Shown: positions 1-8,459 of the stretch, piece after piece | How positions within the stretch are numbered: the first letter of the stretch is position 1 | How the letters are laid out: each line of letters opens with the position of its first letter | NCBI GenBank assembly: GCA_031406135.1 | Contig: JANOGU010000150.1 | Location: 1 to 32,198 of the forward strand | Length of the DNA: 32,198 nt | Direction of reading: 5' to 3' | Source: JANOGU01 sp031406135 | Lineage (GTDB): Bacteria; Pseudomonadota; Alphaproteobacteria; Rhodobacterales; Rhodobacteraceae | Position numbers and translations under genes: made by a program | The notes under the pieces: generated by a model | Seen by the model: only the letters and a program-made list of their open reading frames with translations | What the model was told of the DNA's origin: nothing | Database searches by the model: none

Positions 1-1
1 G

Positions 2-1342
2 TCGGTGGGCCAGATCGCCTCTGCCTACCCAACCGCGGGCGGCCTCTATCACTGGTCGTCGATCCTCGGTGGCCGCGGCTGGGGCTGGCTGTGCGCCTGG
101 ATCAATATGGTCGGATTGATCTTCGTCGTCGCCTCGGTGAATTTCGGCGTTTACCTGTTGCTCAAGGACCTGGTGCTGACGGGCGTCCTCGGGATGGATA
201 CATCCGCCTGGGGCGCATTGCATGCCAGCGCGTTCATCACCGTCTTCGCGATCACCCAGGCGTTGTTCAATCACCTGGGCATCGACGTCACCACCAAGCT
301 CACCGACTTCTCCGGTTACCTGATCCTCGTGGTGGCAATCCTGCTGACGCTGTCGATGCTGATCTGGGGGGCCGGTTTCGATCTCTCGCGCATCACCACC
401 TTCGTCAACAATACCGGCGAGCCTGGCGGTCTGGTGGTGCCCGAAGCACGCACCGCGCTGGTGGCATTCCTCATCGGCCTGCTCTATCCGCTGTATACGA
501 TCACCGGCTTCGATGCCTCGGCGCACACCTCGGAGGAAACCAAGAATGCCCGTGTGGCCGTGCCGAAAGGCATGCTGCACTCGGTATTCTGGTCGCTGCT
601 GTTCGGCGCGTTCCTCGCGGCGTCTTTCGTGCTGGCCATGCCGGATACCACCGCAGCGGCGAAGGAAGGCTTCAACTCGTTCTTCAGTCTCTACAACAAC
701 CTGCCGATGCCGGACATCCTCAAGGCGCTGTTGGCCATCGGCATCGTGGTTGCCAACTACATCTGCGCGCTGGCCGGCATGACATCCACGTCGCGGATGA
801 TCTACGCCTTCGCGCGCGACGGCGGACTGCCGGCTTCGAAGGCGCTTTCGACCATCAGCCCGAAATACCGGACACCGGTGAACGCGATCTGGCTGACCGC
901 GGTTCTCTCTGCCGGCGCCTGCTACTATGCACCGTTCATGTTTGCGTTGGCCGCGGGCTGCGCCCTGTTCCTCTATATCTCCTACGCCATGCCGGTTGCT
1001 GCCGGCCTTCTGGCGGAAGGCAAGACATGGACGGAGTTCGGACCGTTCCGTCTGGGCAAGTGGTCGAAGCCTTTTGCCGTCATCACGGTGATCGGTGTGG
1101 TCATTCTGGCCTATGCCGGGACCCAGCCGCCGTTCAACCCGATCATCCTGCCGCTGTTCCCGGACCTGATGTTCCCCTTGAACCAGCTCACCAACCCGCT
1201 GATCTTCCTGGCGGTGGCGCTGGCGATCGGCTGGTTCGCCAGCGAGAACCGCCGCTTCAAGGGCCCGCCCATCGGCGACGAGATCAAGCGCCGTGCGGCG
1301 GTGATCGCCGAGGCGGAAAAGGCCGTCGGCGAGACCGCCTGA
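2..1342 (+). CDS. APC-superfamily amino acid permease (5' end missing)
   Basis: Inner-membrane amino-acid/polyamine/organocation-type permease. The frame is open from the first base of the window, so the true start lies upstream. The visible part gives about 446 residues and lacks probably the first one or two membrane helices. About ten hydrophobic segments are visible. The segment ITGFDASAHTSEETKNA and the following VPKGM match the loop after the sixth helix in the eukaryotic GABA-permease-like branch of the APC family, which usually carries GABA, choline or other amino acids. The substrate cannot be read from the sequence. The gene ends just before a 11-bp hairpin and converges on the M3 peptidase. 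Its base composition is lower in GC than its neighbours: hand-counted 60-base lines give about 58-63%, against 77-78% in the next gene. This could mean transfer. Family assignment is firm; substrate is open. Confidence 0.88.
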   Translation, partial: SVGQIASAYPTAGGLYHWSSILGGRGWGWLCAWINMVGLIFVVASVNFGVYLLLKDLVLTGVLGMDTSAWGALHASAFITVFAITQALFNHLGIDVTTKLTDFSGYLILVVAILLTLSMLIWGAGFDLSRITTFVNNTGEPGGLVVPEARTALVAFLIGLLYPLYTITGFDASAHTSEETKNARVAVPKGMLHSVFWSLLFGAFLAASFVLAMPDTTAAAKEGFNSFFSLYNNLPMPDILKALLAIGIVVANYICALAGMTSTSRMIYAFARDGGLPASKALSTISPKYRTPVNAIWLTAVLSAGACYYAPFMFALAAGCALFLYISYAMPVAAGLLAEGKTWTEFGPFRLGKWSKPFAVITVIGVVILAYAGTQPPFNPIILPLFPDLMFPLNQLTNPLIFLAVALAIGWFASENRRFKGPPIGDEIKRRAAVIAEAEKAVGETA

Positions 1343-1351
1343 CGCAAGTTC

Positions 1352-1378
1352 CCGGGCGGCGGTGTCGCCGCCGCCCGG
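1352..1378. terminator. GC-rich hairpin between convergent genes
   Basis: An 11-bp perfect inverted repeat (1352-1362 with 1368-1378) around a 5-base loop lies between the stop of the permease and the stop of the convergent peptidase gene. It has no T-run on either strand, so it is at best a bidirectional stem-type terminator or mRNA end protector. Confidence 0.5.
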
Positions 1379-1387
1379 ACCACCGCT

Positions 1388-3403
1388 TCACGCCGCGTCG
1401 TCGAGCCCGCGGCCCTTCAACAGCGCTTCGACCCCCGGCATCCGGCCGCGGAACCGGGTATAGAGCACCTCCGCCTCCTCCGACCCGCCGGCCGACAGCA
1501 CATGCGTCTCCAGCCGCTTTGCGACCTCCGGATCGAACGGGTCGCCGGCCTCGCGGAACGCCTCGAAGGCGTCGGCATCCATCACCTCGGACCACATGTA
1601 GCTGTAATAGCCGGCCGAATAGCCGTCGCCGGAAAACACATGCGCGAAATGCGGCGTGGCGTGGCGCATCGCGATGGCGCGCGGCATCCCCAGACCTGCC
1701 AGCACCTCGGCCTGCCGGGTCATCGGATCGGCCGGCGGGGCGCCCTCGTGAAACGCCAGATCGACCAGCGCCGAGGTGAGGTATTCCACCGTGGCAAAGC
1801 CCTGGTCGAAGGTTGCCGCCCCCAGCAGCCGGTCGCGCAGCGCCGCCGGCATCGGTTCGCCCGTCGCGTGGTGGCGGGCGTGGCGGTCCAGCACCTCCGG
1901 CACCGACAGCCAGTGCTCGAAGAGCTGCGAGGGCAGTTCCACGAAGTCGCGCGCCACACTGGTGCCCGAGATGAAACCATAGGTCACGTCCGACAGCATC
2001 GCATGCAGCGCATGCCCGAACTCATGGAACAGGGTGCGCGCATCGTCCCAGGACAGCAGCGCAGGCTCCCCCTTGGCGAAGTTGCAGACGTTCACCACCA
2101 CGGGCCGCACCTCGCCGCCAAGCTTGCGCTGGCCGCGAAAGGTCGAGCACCAGGCCCCCGACCGCTTCGACGCCCGCGCGAAATAATCCCCGATGAACAC
2201 CGCCAGGTGCCGCCCGTCGCGCGTCACCTCCCAGGCCAGCGCGTCGGGGTGGTAGAGCGCGACATCCAGCGGCCGGAACGCCAGCCCGAACAGCCGCCGC
2301 GCGCAGTCGAACTGCGCCGCGAGCATCGCCTCGAGCGACAGGTAGGGCTTGATCGCCGCCTCGTCGAGGTCGTGCTCGGCCGCCCGCCGTTTCTCGGCGT
2401 AGTGGCGCCAGTCCCAGGGTTCCAGCGGTCCGTTCACGCCGTCCGCCCGCAGCATCCCCTCCAGCACCTCGGCATCGGCCTCGGCCTTGCGCTTCGCCGG
2501 CGCCCAGACCCGCATCAGCAGGTCGCGCACTGCAGCCGGGGTCTTGGCCATCTCCGGTTCGAGCTTGAAGCTCGCGAAGTCCGCATAGCCCAGCAACGAC
2601 GCCCGCTCATGCCGCAGCGCAAGAATTTCAGCCGCCACCGGCCGGTTGTCATGCGCCGCCGAAAGACCCCGCGCCACCCAGGCCTCGAAGGCCCGCTGCC
2701 GCAGGTCGCGGCGGGGCGAAAACTGCAGGAAGGGCACGATCAGCGACCGGTTCAGCGTAAGCACCGGCCCCGGCGCCCCCCGCTCGGCACCCGCGGCGCG
2801 ACAGGCCGCGACCAGCCAGTCGGGCAGGCCGGCGAGGTCCGCCTCGCCGAGGTCCATCGCCCAGGCCCGTTCCTCGGCCAGCACGTTCTGCGCAAACGTC
2901 GTGGACAGCACCGCCAGCCGTGCCTTCACCGCCGTCAGCCGCTCCGCCTGCGCCCCGGCGAGGTCGGCCCCGGCACGGACGAACATGCGGCGGTAGAGCG
3001 TCAGGACGCGCAGCTCCTCGCCCGTCAGTCCCAGCGCCTCGCGCCGGTCCCACAGGTTGCGGATGCGGGCCCAGAGGCCCTTGTTGTTGGTGATCTCGGA
3101 CGAAAACGCCGACAGCTTCGGCGCCAGGTCGCGCTGCAGGGCCTCGCGCGCGTCGGTTGCATCGGCGCCGACCAGGTTGAAGAACACCCCCGCCACCCGG
3201 TCGAGCAGGTCCTCCGACATTTCCAGCGCCGCGACGGTATTGGCAAAGTCCGGTGCCTCCGGCGCGCCGGCGATCGCCGCCACCCGCGCCCGCGCCGCGT
3301 CAAGCGCGGCGTCGAAGGCGGGGCCGAAATCCGCATCCGAAACCGCCGCAAAGGGCGGCAAAGCAAAGGGCGTGGTCCAGTCGGCCAGAAGCGGGTTCTG
3401 CAT
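1388..3403 (-). CDS. M3-family zinc oligopeptidase (peptidyl-dipeptidase Dcp / oligopeptidase A type)
   Basis: Cytoplasmic thimet-oligopeptidase-family enzyme of 671 residues that would hydrolyse short peptides. The zinc site is clear: HEFGH at residues 460-464, with a downstream glutamate ligand at about E489 in the segment FVELPSQLFEHW. The N-terminal half has the helical M3 domain. Length fits Dcp/PrlC (about 680). The ATG at 3403 was chosen because AGGAGA sits about six bases upstream and the product then starts MQNPLLADW, typical of the family. An in-frame start 12 codons earlier has no ribosome site. Dcp and oligopeptidase A cannot be separated with confidence here. No partner genes are adjacent; the TRAP operon ends upstream of it on the same strand and the permease gene converges on it. 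Confidence 0.93.
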   Translation of the reverse strand: MQNPLLADWTTPFALPPFAAVSDADFGPAFDAALDAARARVAAIAGAPEAPDFANTVAALEMSEDLLDRVAGVFFNLVGADATDAREALQRDLAPKLSAFSSEITNNKGLWARIRNLWDRREALGLTGEELRVLTLYRRMFVRAGADLAGAQAERLTAVKARLAVLSTTFAQNVLAEERAWAMDLGEADLAGLPDWLVAACRAAGAERGAPGPVLTLNRSLIVPFLQFSPRRDLRQRAFEAWVARGLSAAHDNRPVAAEILALRHERASLLGYADFASFKLEPEMAKTPAAVRDLLMRVWAPAKRKAEADAEVLEGMLRADGVNGPLEPWDWRHYAEKRRAAEHDLDEAAIKPYLSLEAMLAAQFDCARRLFGLAFRPLDVALYHPDALAWEVTRDGRHLAVFIGDYFARASKRSGAWCSTFRGQRKLGGEVRPVVVNVCNFAKGEPALLSWDDARTLFHEFGHALHAMLSDVTYGFISGTSVARDFVELPSQLFEHWLSVPEVLDRHARHHATGEPMPAALRDRLLGAATFDQGFATVEYLTSALVDLAFHEGAPPADPMTRQAEVLAGLGMPRAIAMRHATPHFAHVFSGDGYSAGYYSYMWSEVMDADAFEAFREAGDPFDPEVAKRLETHVLSAGGSEEAEVLYTRFRGRMPGVEALLKGRGLDDAA

Positions 3404-3438
3404 CTCTCTCTCCTGCGCGGCGACGCCCCCGAACGACA

Positions 3439-3468
3439 CGGGCGCCCCGGATCACTCCGGGGCGCCCG
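3439..3468 (-). terminator. Perfect 12-bp hairpin after takP-like gene
   Basis: Perfect 12-bp inverted repeat (3439-3450 with 3457-3468) with loop ATCACT, 20 bases after the stop of the TakP-like gene and before the ribosome site of the M3 peptidase. There is no U-run in the leftward transcript. It probably ends or stabilises the TRAP operon mRNA. Confidence 0.55.
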
Positions 3469-3488
3469 CGGTCCCGTCAAGCAGGAAA

Positions 3489-4580
3489 TCAGCCGCCTTT
3501 GGGGCGGTTGCGGATCATGAAGCTGTCGAAGGTATACTCCGCCACCTGGTTCCACAGGTTGGCCTCGTTGCGATAGGCCTGCTGGCTTTCCCAGATCGTC
3601 TTGAAGTCCGCGTTCTCGGCCATCAGCGTGGCGTAGAGCGCATTGGCCGCCTCGAAGGCCTTCATCATGATGTCTTCGGGATACGGCCGCAGCTGCGCCC
3701 CGCCGGCGATCAGGCTGCGCAGGGAGGCCGGATTCCTGGCGTCGTATTTCGCCACCATCGAAACGTTGGCCGTGGCCGCGGCGGTCTTGATGATCGCCTG
3801 ATAGCTCGCCGGCAGCTCGTTCCACTTGGCGAGGTTGATCATGAAGTGCAGCATCGGCCCGCCTTCCCAGAAGCCGGGGTAGTAGTAGTACGGCGCAACC
3901 TTGTTCAGCCCCAGCTTCTCGTCGTCATAGGGGCCGACCCACTCCGCCGCGTCGATCGTGCCACGCTCCAGCGAGGGATAGATGTCGCCGCCCGGGATCT
4001 GCTGCGGCACCACGCCCAGCGCCTCCATCACCTTGCCGCCCATGCCGCCGATGCGCATCTTGACCCCGGCCAAGTCGGCGACCGAGTTGATCTCCTTGCG
4101 CCACCAGCCGCCCATCTGCGCTCCGGTGTTGCCGCCGGGGAAGCCGATCAGCCCCTGCGTGGCGTAGAAGGCGTTCATCATGTCGATGCCGCCGCCGTGG
4201 TAGTTCCAGGCGTTGATGCCGCGCGCGTTCATCCCGAAGGGCACCGCGGTGCCCAGCGCGAAGGCGGCGTTCTTGCCCCAGTAGTAGTAGCTGGCGGTAT
4301 GCGTCATCTCGACGGTGCCGGCGGCCACGGTGTCGGCGGCTTCCGGCATCGGCACGATCTCGCCGGCCGGGAACGGCTGGATCTCGAAGTTGCCGTCGGT
4401 GGCTGCCGAAACGTTGGCCGCGAATTCCTCGGCGGCGCCGTAGATCGTGTCCAGCGCCTTGGGAAAGCCCGAGGTCAGGCGCCAGGAGATCTTCGGCTGC
4501 GTCTGCGCCACGGCCGGCGCGGCCAGCGCCACCGCCGCGGAGCCGACGGCAGCGGTCGTCAGGAAATTGCGTCGTTTCAT
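3489..4580 (-). CDS. takP: TRAP transporter solute-binding protein, TakP-like (2-oxoacid binding)
   Basis: Periplasmic binding protein of 363 residues for a sodium-driven TRAP importer. The N-terminus MKRRNFLTTAAVGSAA followed by an AVA|Q-like cleavage site looks like a Tat signal. The sequence resembles Rhodobacter sphaeroides TakP (365 residues, binds pyruvate and other 2-oxoacids) along its length as I recall it, including ARGINAWNYHGGGIDM, GNTGAQMGGWWRKEIN, GVKMRIGG and AEWVGPYDDEKLG. In TakP these segments line the cleft that holds the carboxylate and a cation. The ATG has AGGAGG about eight bases upstream. It is the last gene of a three-gene operon after the small and large permeases. 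Ligand is inferred from the resemblance; lactate or another 2-oxo or hydroxy acid is possible. Confidence 0.92.
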   Translation of the reverse strand: MKRRNFLTTAAVGSAAVALAAPAVAQTQPKISWRLTSGFPKALDTIYGAAEEFAANVSAATDGNFEIQPFPAGEIVPMPEAADTVAAGTVEMTHTASYYYWGKNAAFALGTAVPFGMNARGINAWNYHGGGIDMMNAFYATQGLIGFPGGNTGAQMGGWWRKEINSVADLAGVKMRIGGMGGKVMEALGVVPQQIPGGDIYPSLERGTIDAAEWVGPYDDEKLGLNKVAPYYYYPGFWEGGPMLHFMINLAKWNELPASYQAIIKTAAATANVSMVAKYDARNPASLRSLIAGGAQLRPYPEDIMMKAFEAANALYATLMAENADFKTIWESQQAYRNEANLWNQVAEYTFDSFMIRNRPKGG

Positions 4581-4627
4581 GGGTCAGTCCTCCTGTTGGT
4601 TTCTTGTGGTCGGATCATAGGGGCGTG

Positions 4628-6043
4628 TCAGTTCAGGTCGAGCGTCGGCGGCGCCAGCTCCGGCATCGGGATCGCGTCGAGCTGCTGCTCGACCGCGCTG
4701 TCGTCCAGCAGCACCTGCTCGGTGATGAAGGTATCGACGATCTCCGGAAAGGTGATGATCAGCGCCACAAGCACCAGTTGCAAGAGTATGAACGGGATCG
4801 AGCCCAGGTAGATGTCGCGGCTCTTCACCTCCGGCGGCGCGATGCCGCGCAGGTAAAACAGCGCAAAGCCGAAAGGCGGGTGCATGAACGCCGTCTGCAT
4901 GTTCACGCACAAGAGCACCCCCAGCCAGACCAGATCGATGTCGAGCGCCAGCGCGGTCGGGATCAGCAGCGGGATGATGATGAACACGATCTCGAAGAAG
5001 TCGAGGAAGAAGGCGATGAAGAAGATGAAGATGTTGACGAAGATCAGGAACCCCAGCCGCCCGCCGGGGATGCCCGACAGCAGGTGCTCGATCCAGCGCC
5101 CGCCGTTGACGCCCTGGAACACCAGGCTGAACACGGTGGCGCCGACCAGGATGAAGATCACCATGGCGGAGATTCGCATCGTGCTGTCCATCGCCTCCCA
5201 CAACAGGCCAAAGCTGAACCGGCGGTGCAGCACGGCCAGCACGATGGCGCCCACCGACCCCATCGCCCCGGCCTCGGTCGGTGTCGCCAGCCCCATGAAG
5301 ATGGTCCCCAGCACCAGGAAGATCAGCACCAGCGAGGGCACCATGCCCCAGGCGATCTTGGAGTAAAGCGCCCAGCCCCGCAGCGTGCGCGCCTCGGGCG
5401 GCAGCGGCGGCACCTTGTGCGGGGTCAGGATCGAGACGCCGAGGATGAACAGCGAGAACAGCGCCACCTGCAACAGCGACGGGCCGATGGCGCCGATATA
5501 CATGTCGCCCACCGGCACACCCAACTGGAACGCCAGCACGACGAGCACCAGCGACGGCGGGATCACCTGGGTGATCGTGCCCGAGGCGGCGATCACGCCG
5601 GTGCCGATCTTCATGTCGTAGCCGTATTTCAGCATGATCGGCAGCGCCATCATGCCGATGGCGATGACGCTCGCCGCCACTGTCCCGGTGATCGCGCCAA
5701 GGATCGCGCCGACAAAGATCACCGCCTGCGCCAGCCCGCCCGGAAAGCCGCCGAAGAGCTGGCCCACCCCTTCCATCAGGTCCTCGGCAAGCCCCGATTT
5801 CTCGAGGACCACCCCCATCAGGGTAAAGAACGGGATCGCCAGCAACAGGTCGTTCGACATGATGCCGAACACCCGCGCCGGCAGGGCCTGCAGGAACTCG
5901 AACCCGAAGTAGCCGAGCTCGATGGCGAGGAAGCCCGAGAACAGGCCCAATGCGGCCAGCGAGAAGGTGACCGGAAAGCCCACCAGCAGGAACACGATCA
6001 GCCCGCCGAACATCGCCGGCGCAAGCAGCCCGAAATCCAGCAT
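4628..6043 (-). CDS. TRAP transporter large permease (DctM family)
   Basis: Integral membrane subunit of 471 residues that forms the sodium-coupled transport domain of the TRAP importer. About twelve hydrophobic helices are visible. Typical segments include AIPFFTLMGVVLEKSGLAEDL, GAITGTVAASVIAIG, ASGTITQVIPPSLVLVV and GLATPTEAGAMG. The start at 6043 gives MLDFGLLAPAMFGGL, the normal length for the DctM family, with a weak GCAGGGG element upstream. The frame is open 29 codons further, but that extension overlaps the small permease gene and is not hydrophobic. The C-terminal tail of about 30 residues after the last helix is acidic and proline-rich. It lies between the small permease and the TakP-like binding protein, as in the R. 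sphaeroides tak operon. Confidence 0.93.
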   Translation of the reverse strand: MLDFGLLAPAMFGGLIVFLLVGFPVTFSLAALGLFSGFLAIELGYFGFEFLQALPARVFGIMSNDLLLAIPFFTLMGVVLEKSGLAEDLMEGVGQLFGGFPGGLAQAVIFVGAILGAITGTVAASVIAIGMMALPIMLKYGYDMKIGTGVIAASGTITQVIPPSLVLVVLAFQLGVPVGDMYIGAIGPSLLQVALFSLFILGVSILTPHKVPPLPPEARTLRGWALYSKIAWGMVPSLVLIFLVLGTIFMGLATPTEAGAMGSVGAIVLAVLHRRFSFGLLWEAMDSTMRISAMVIFILVGATVFSLVFQGVNGGRWIEHLLSGIPGGRLGFLIFVNIFIFFIAFFLDFFEIVFIIIPLLIPTALALDIDLVWLGVLLCVNMQTAFMHPPFGFALFYLRGIAPPEVKSRDIYLGSIPFILLQLVLVALIITFPEIVDTFITEQVLLDDSAVEQQLDAIPMPELAPPTLDLN

Positions 6044-6071
6044 CAGCGAGCCCCTGCGGAAATCATCGCCT

Positions 6072-6611
6072 TCATTGCACCGGCTTTTCGTAATCGACGT
6101 CGAGCGCCAGCTGTCCGCGCAGCGCGGCAACCCGGCGGATGAACTCGGCGACGCCCTGCAGGGTCAGCAGGATGAATCCCAGCGGCAGCAGCGCCTTGAC
6201 CGGCCAGACCGGCAGGCCGCCGGCATTGGCGCTGATCTCGCCCGCGGCATAGCTGCGCAGGAACCAGGGCACCGTCATGTTCAGCATGATGGCGCAGACC
6301 GGAAAGAAGAACGCGAGATAGCCGAACACCTCGACCCACAGCTTCGCCCGCGGCGCGAGGCCGCCGTAGATCAGGTCGACCCGGACATGCTCGTTCAGCT
6401 TCAGCACCCAGGCCGAGCCCAGCAGGAAGATGCCCGCGAACATCTGCCACTGCACTTCCAGCCAGGCGTTCGACGAGATGTCCAGCGCATAGCGCGACGC
6501 CGCGTTGCCGGCCGAGATCAGGCAGCTCAACAACACCAGCACCGAGGCCGCCCAGCCGGCCGCCATGCTGACACGGTCGATGCCGCGGGCCAGCGCCAGC
6601 AGTGCGTTCAC
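6072..6611 (-). CDS. TRAP transporter small permease (DctQ family)
   Basis: Membrane subunit of 179 residues with four predicted helices, the partner of the large DctM-type permease. The segment NAWLEVQWQMFAGIFLLGSAWVLKLNEHVRVD matches the conserved core of DctQ proteins, and the C-terminus ends in a short charged tail. GTG was taken as the start at 6611 because GGGAGGA lies about five bases upstream. It is the first gene of the leftward TRAP operon; the large permease follows after 28 bases. Any promoter must lie in the 120-base gap upstream, which carries a conspicuous inverted repeat. Confidence 0.9.
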   Translation of the reverse strand: MNALLALARGIDRVSMAAGWAASVLVLLSCLISAGNAASRYALDISSNAWLEVQWQMFAGIFLLGSAWVLKLNEHVRVDLIYGGLAPRAKLWVEVFGYLAFFFPVCAIMLNMTVPWFLRSYAAGEISANAGGLPVWPVKALLPLGFILLTLQGVAEFIRRVAALRGQLALDVDYEKPVQ

Positions 6612-6638
6612 ACAAGTCCTCCCGTCACCGGCCGTCTA

Positions 6639-6717
6639 GCGCGACCGTACCCAGATGCGTGCCGCAGGTCCGGCCGCAAAGCAAGCCGCAAGCACGTCGC
6701 TGCCGCTACGGTCGCGC
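6639..6717. repeat. 11-bp perfect inverted repeat with 57-base spacer, upstream of TRAP operon
   Basis: The arms GCGCGACCGTA (6639-6649) and TACGGTCGCGC (6707-6717) are exact reverse complements, 57 bases apart. Between them are shorter pairs, such as CGTGC (6658-6662) with GCACG (6692-6696), and a repeated GCCGCAA motif. The element fills most of the gap between the ABC permease stop and the TRAP small-permease start, both leftward. It could be a pair of operator sites or a stem of a structured leader. Confidence 0.55.
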
Positions 6718-6731
6718 CGCGGGAACGGATT

Positions 6732-7481
6732 TCAACCGGATGCCACGCCGGTCCGTGTCCGCAGCCGCCGCTCCAGCGCCCGCAGCATCAGGCTCAGCCC
6801 GATGGTCATCGTCAGATACAGGAAGGCGGCCACGTTGTAGGTCTCGAAATAGCGGAAATTGCCGGCCGCGGTGACCTTGGCCAGCTGCGCGATGTCGCCC
6901 ACGCCGAGCACCGAGACCAGCGACGAATCCTTCACCATCGCCACGAAATCGTTGCCAAGGGGCGGCAGGATCAGCCGGAACGCCTGCGGAAAGCTGACGT
7001 GCCGGAAGCGGTGCCAGCGCGACAGGCCCAGGGCCTGCGCCGCCTCGATCTGGCCCTTGTCCACCGCCTGCAGCCCGGCGCGGAAAATCTCGGCGAGGAA
7101 GGCGGAATAGGCCACGACCAGCGCGATCACCGCCCGCCACAGGAACGGGAAGTCGCGGCCGCTGATTTCCGGCAGCCCCAGCGAATTCCAGCCCGCCACG
7201 AAGGCCGGGGTGAAGACAAAGGCCACGTACAACAGCAGCACGATGATCGGCACGCCGCGCACGATCTCGATGTAGAACCGCGCGAACTGCCGGATCACCA
7301 GCCACTTCGACAGCCCTGCAAGCGCCAGAGCCAGCCCCAGCCCGCAGGCCCCGGCATAGGCGATCAGCGACACCTCGACGGTGATGAGCATGCCCCGGGC
7401 CAGCGTGCCCAGCGCCTGCGCATAGACCGCGTCCGCCAGGATCGACCACAGGAGGTAGAGGCCGGTGATCGCGACGATCAC
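6732..7481 (-). CDS. Polar amino-acid ABC transporter permease (HisM/GlnP family)
   Basis: Inner-membrane permease of 249 residues, as counted from GTG 7481. It shows about five helices and the ATPase-contacting EAA loop at residues 146-176 (EAAQALGLSRWHRF then PQAFRLILPPLGND). The family imports polar amino acids. The start is uncertain: the reading frame continues upstream as ...DEDFPWWL before the GTG, and FPWWLV is what I recall as the usual N-terminus of close homologues. The only in-frame earlier candidate after the previous stop is CTG at 7526. The gene follows the binding-protein gene with 49 bases between that stop and GTG 7481. No ATP-binding subunit gene is adjacent, so the ATPase must be encoded elsewhere. 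Confidence 0.9.
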   Translation of the reverse strand: MIVAITGLYLLWSILADAVYAQALGTLARGMLITVEVSLIAYAGACGLGLALALAGLSKWLVIRQFARFYIEIVRGVPIIVLLLYVAFVFTPAFVAGWNSLGLPEISGRDFPFLWRAVIALVVAYSAFLAEIFRAGLQAVDKGQIEAAQALGLSRWHRFRHVSFPQAFRLILPPLGNDFVAMVKDSSLVSVLGVGDIAQLAKVTAAGNFRYFETYNVAAFLYLTMTIGLSLMLRALERRLRTRTGVASG

Positions 7482-7530
7482 CAGCCACCAGGGGAAGTCC
7501 TCGTCGGGCTTCGCGTTCGGCGCCAGGGCC

Positions 7531-8313
7531 TCACTCGCCCATCTTGTAGTCGACGAACCAGGTCTTGTTCAGCGCCTCGAGCGTGCCGTCGGCCTTCATG
7601 CTGGCGATGGCCGCGTTCATCGACGCCATCAGGTCCGACCCCTTGGGGAAGATGAAGCCGAAGTCCTCGGTGCCCAGCGGCGAGCCGATGATCTTGAGGC
7701 CCCCGTCCGAGGCCGCGACATAGCCGTTGGCGGCGGTCGAATCCGACAGCACCAGGTCCACGTCGCCAGCCCGCAGCGCCTCGAGCCCCGCCCCGAAGGT
7801 CTCGAACTTGATGATGCGGGCATTCTCCTCGTTGCCGTCCAGCACCTCGTAAACACCGACATAGAACGGCGTGGTGCCGGGCTGGGCCGCCATCAGCAGC
7901 TCCGGGTCGGCGCCAAAGGTCGCCGCGTCGGCAAACCGCGCCTCGTCGCCGCGCACCATCATCAGCATCTGGCTGGTCATGTAGCTGTCGGAGAAATCGA
8001 CCTTGTCCTTGCGGTCGTCGCGGATGGTGATGCCGGTCATGCCCATGTCGAACTGGCTTTCCGACACGGCGGGGATCATCGCCTCCCAGGAGATGCTCTC
8101 GTAGCGCACGGTGATGTTGAGCCGCTTGGCGATCTCGGCCATGGCGTCGTATTCCCAGCCGATCGCCTTGCCGTCCTTGTCGAGGAACTGCAGCGGCGGA
8201 TAGGCGTTCTCGGTCACCACGACGACCTCGCGGCCGCCGAGGTCGGGAACGTCCTGTGCAAGGGCAGGCAGGGCGGCGAAGATCAGGCCGGCAAGGGCGG
8301 CGGTCAGTCTCAT
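7531..8313 (-). CDS. Polar amino-acid ABC transporter substrate-binding protein
   Basis: Periplasmic binding protein of 260 residues of the family-3 (HisJ/GlnH-like) type. A Sec signal peptide is visible (MRLTAALAGLIFAALPALA|Q). The mature part begins with the typical VVVVTENAYPPLQFLDKDGKAIGWEYDAMAEIAKRL layout, and the ligand-binding segment DMGMTGITIRDDRKDKVDFSDSY follows; the arginine and aspartate there normally clamp the amino-acid carboxylate and amino groups. The ATG has GGGAGC about eight bases upstream. It precedes the HisM-type permease in the same direction. A 213-base upstream region contains three 11-base repeats and a palindrome that may be a control site. The exact amino acid is not readable. 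Confidence 0.93.
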   Translation of the reverse strand: MRLTAALAGLIFAALPALAQDVPDLGGREVVVVTENAYPPLQFLDKDGKAIGWEYDAMAEIAKRLNITVRYESISWEAMIPAVSESQFDMGMTGITIRDDRKDKVDFSDSYMTSQMLMMVRGDEARFADAATFGADPELLMAAQPGTTPFYVGVYEVLDGNEENARIIKFETFGAGLEALRAGDVDLVLSDSTAANGYVAASDGGLKIIGSPLGTEDFGFIFPKGSDLMASMNAAIASMKADGTLEALNKTWFVDYKMGE

Positions 8314-8459
8314 GGGTCAGGCTCCCTGTGGATTGGGGCGGTTGGGCCCGCCCGGACTGGGGCCGATTATGGTCGGCGGGCGCGCGCTGTCCAGTGCGGA
8401 CGGCGATTCGCGCATCATGGTGAACGGCCCGCAACCCGGCCGTGCGTCGGGACGGAAAG

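Noticed and set aside
1502..3520. Open frame of over 670 codons antisense to the M3 peptidase
   Set aside because: Rich in Arg, His, Gln and Pro with no recognisable domain. It is the usual GC-driven shadow of the real gene, which has an intact zinc site.
4604..6142. Long open frame opposite the TRAP large permease
   Set aside because: Composed of His/Asp/Gln/Arg-rich low-complexity sequence mirroring hydrophobic codons; no start context or domain.
6706..7488. Alternative frame over the HisM-type permease, starting MAGDRRDHRPL
   Set aside because: Ala/Gly/Arg-rich with no membrane helices; the overlapping frame has the EAA motif.
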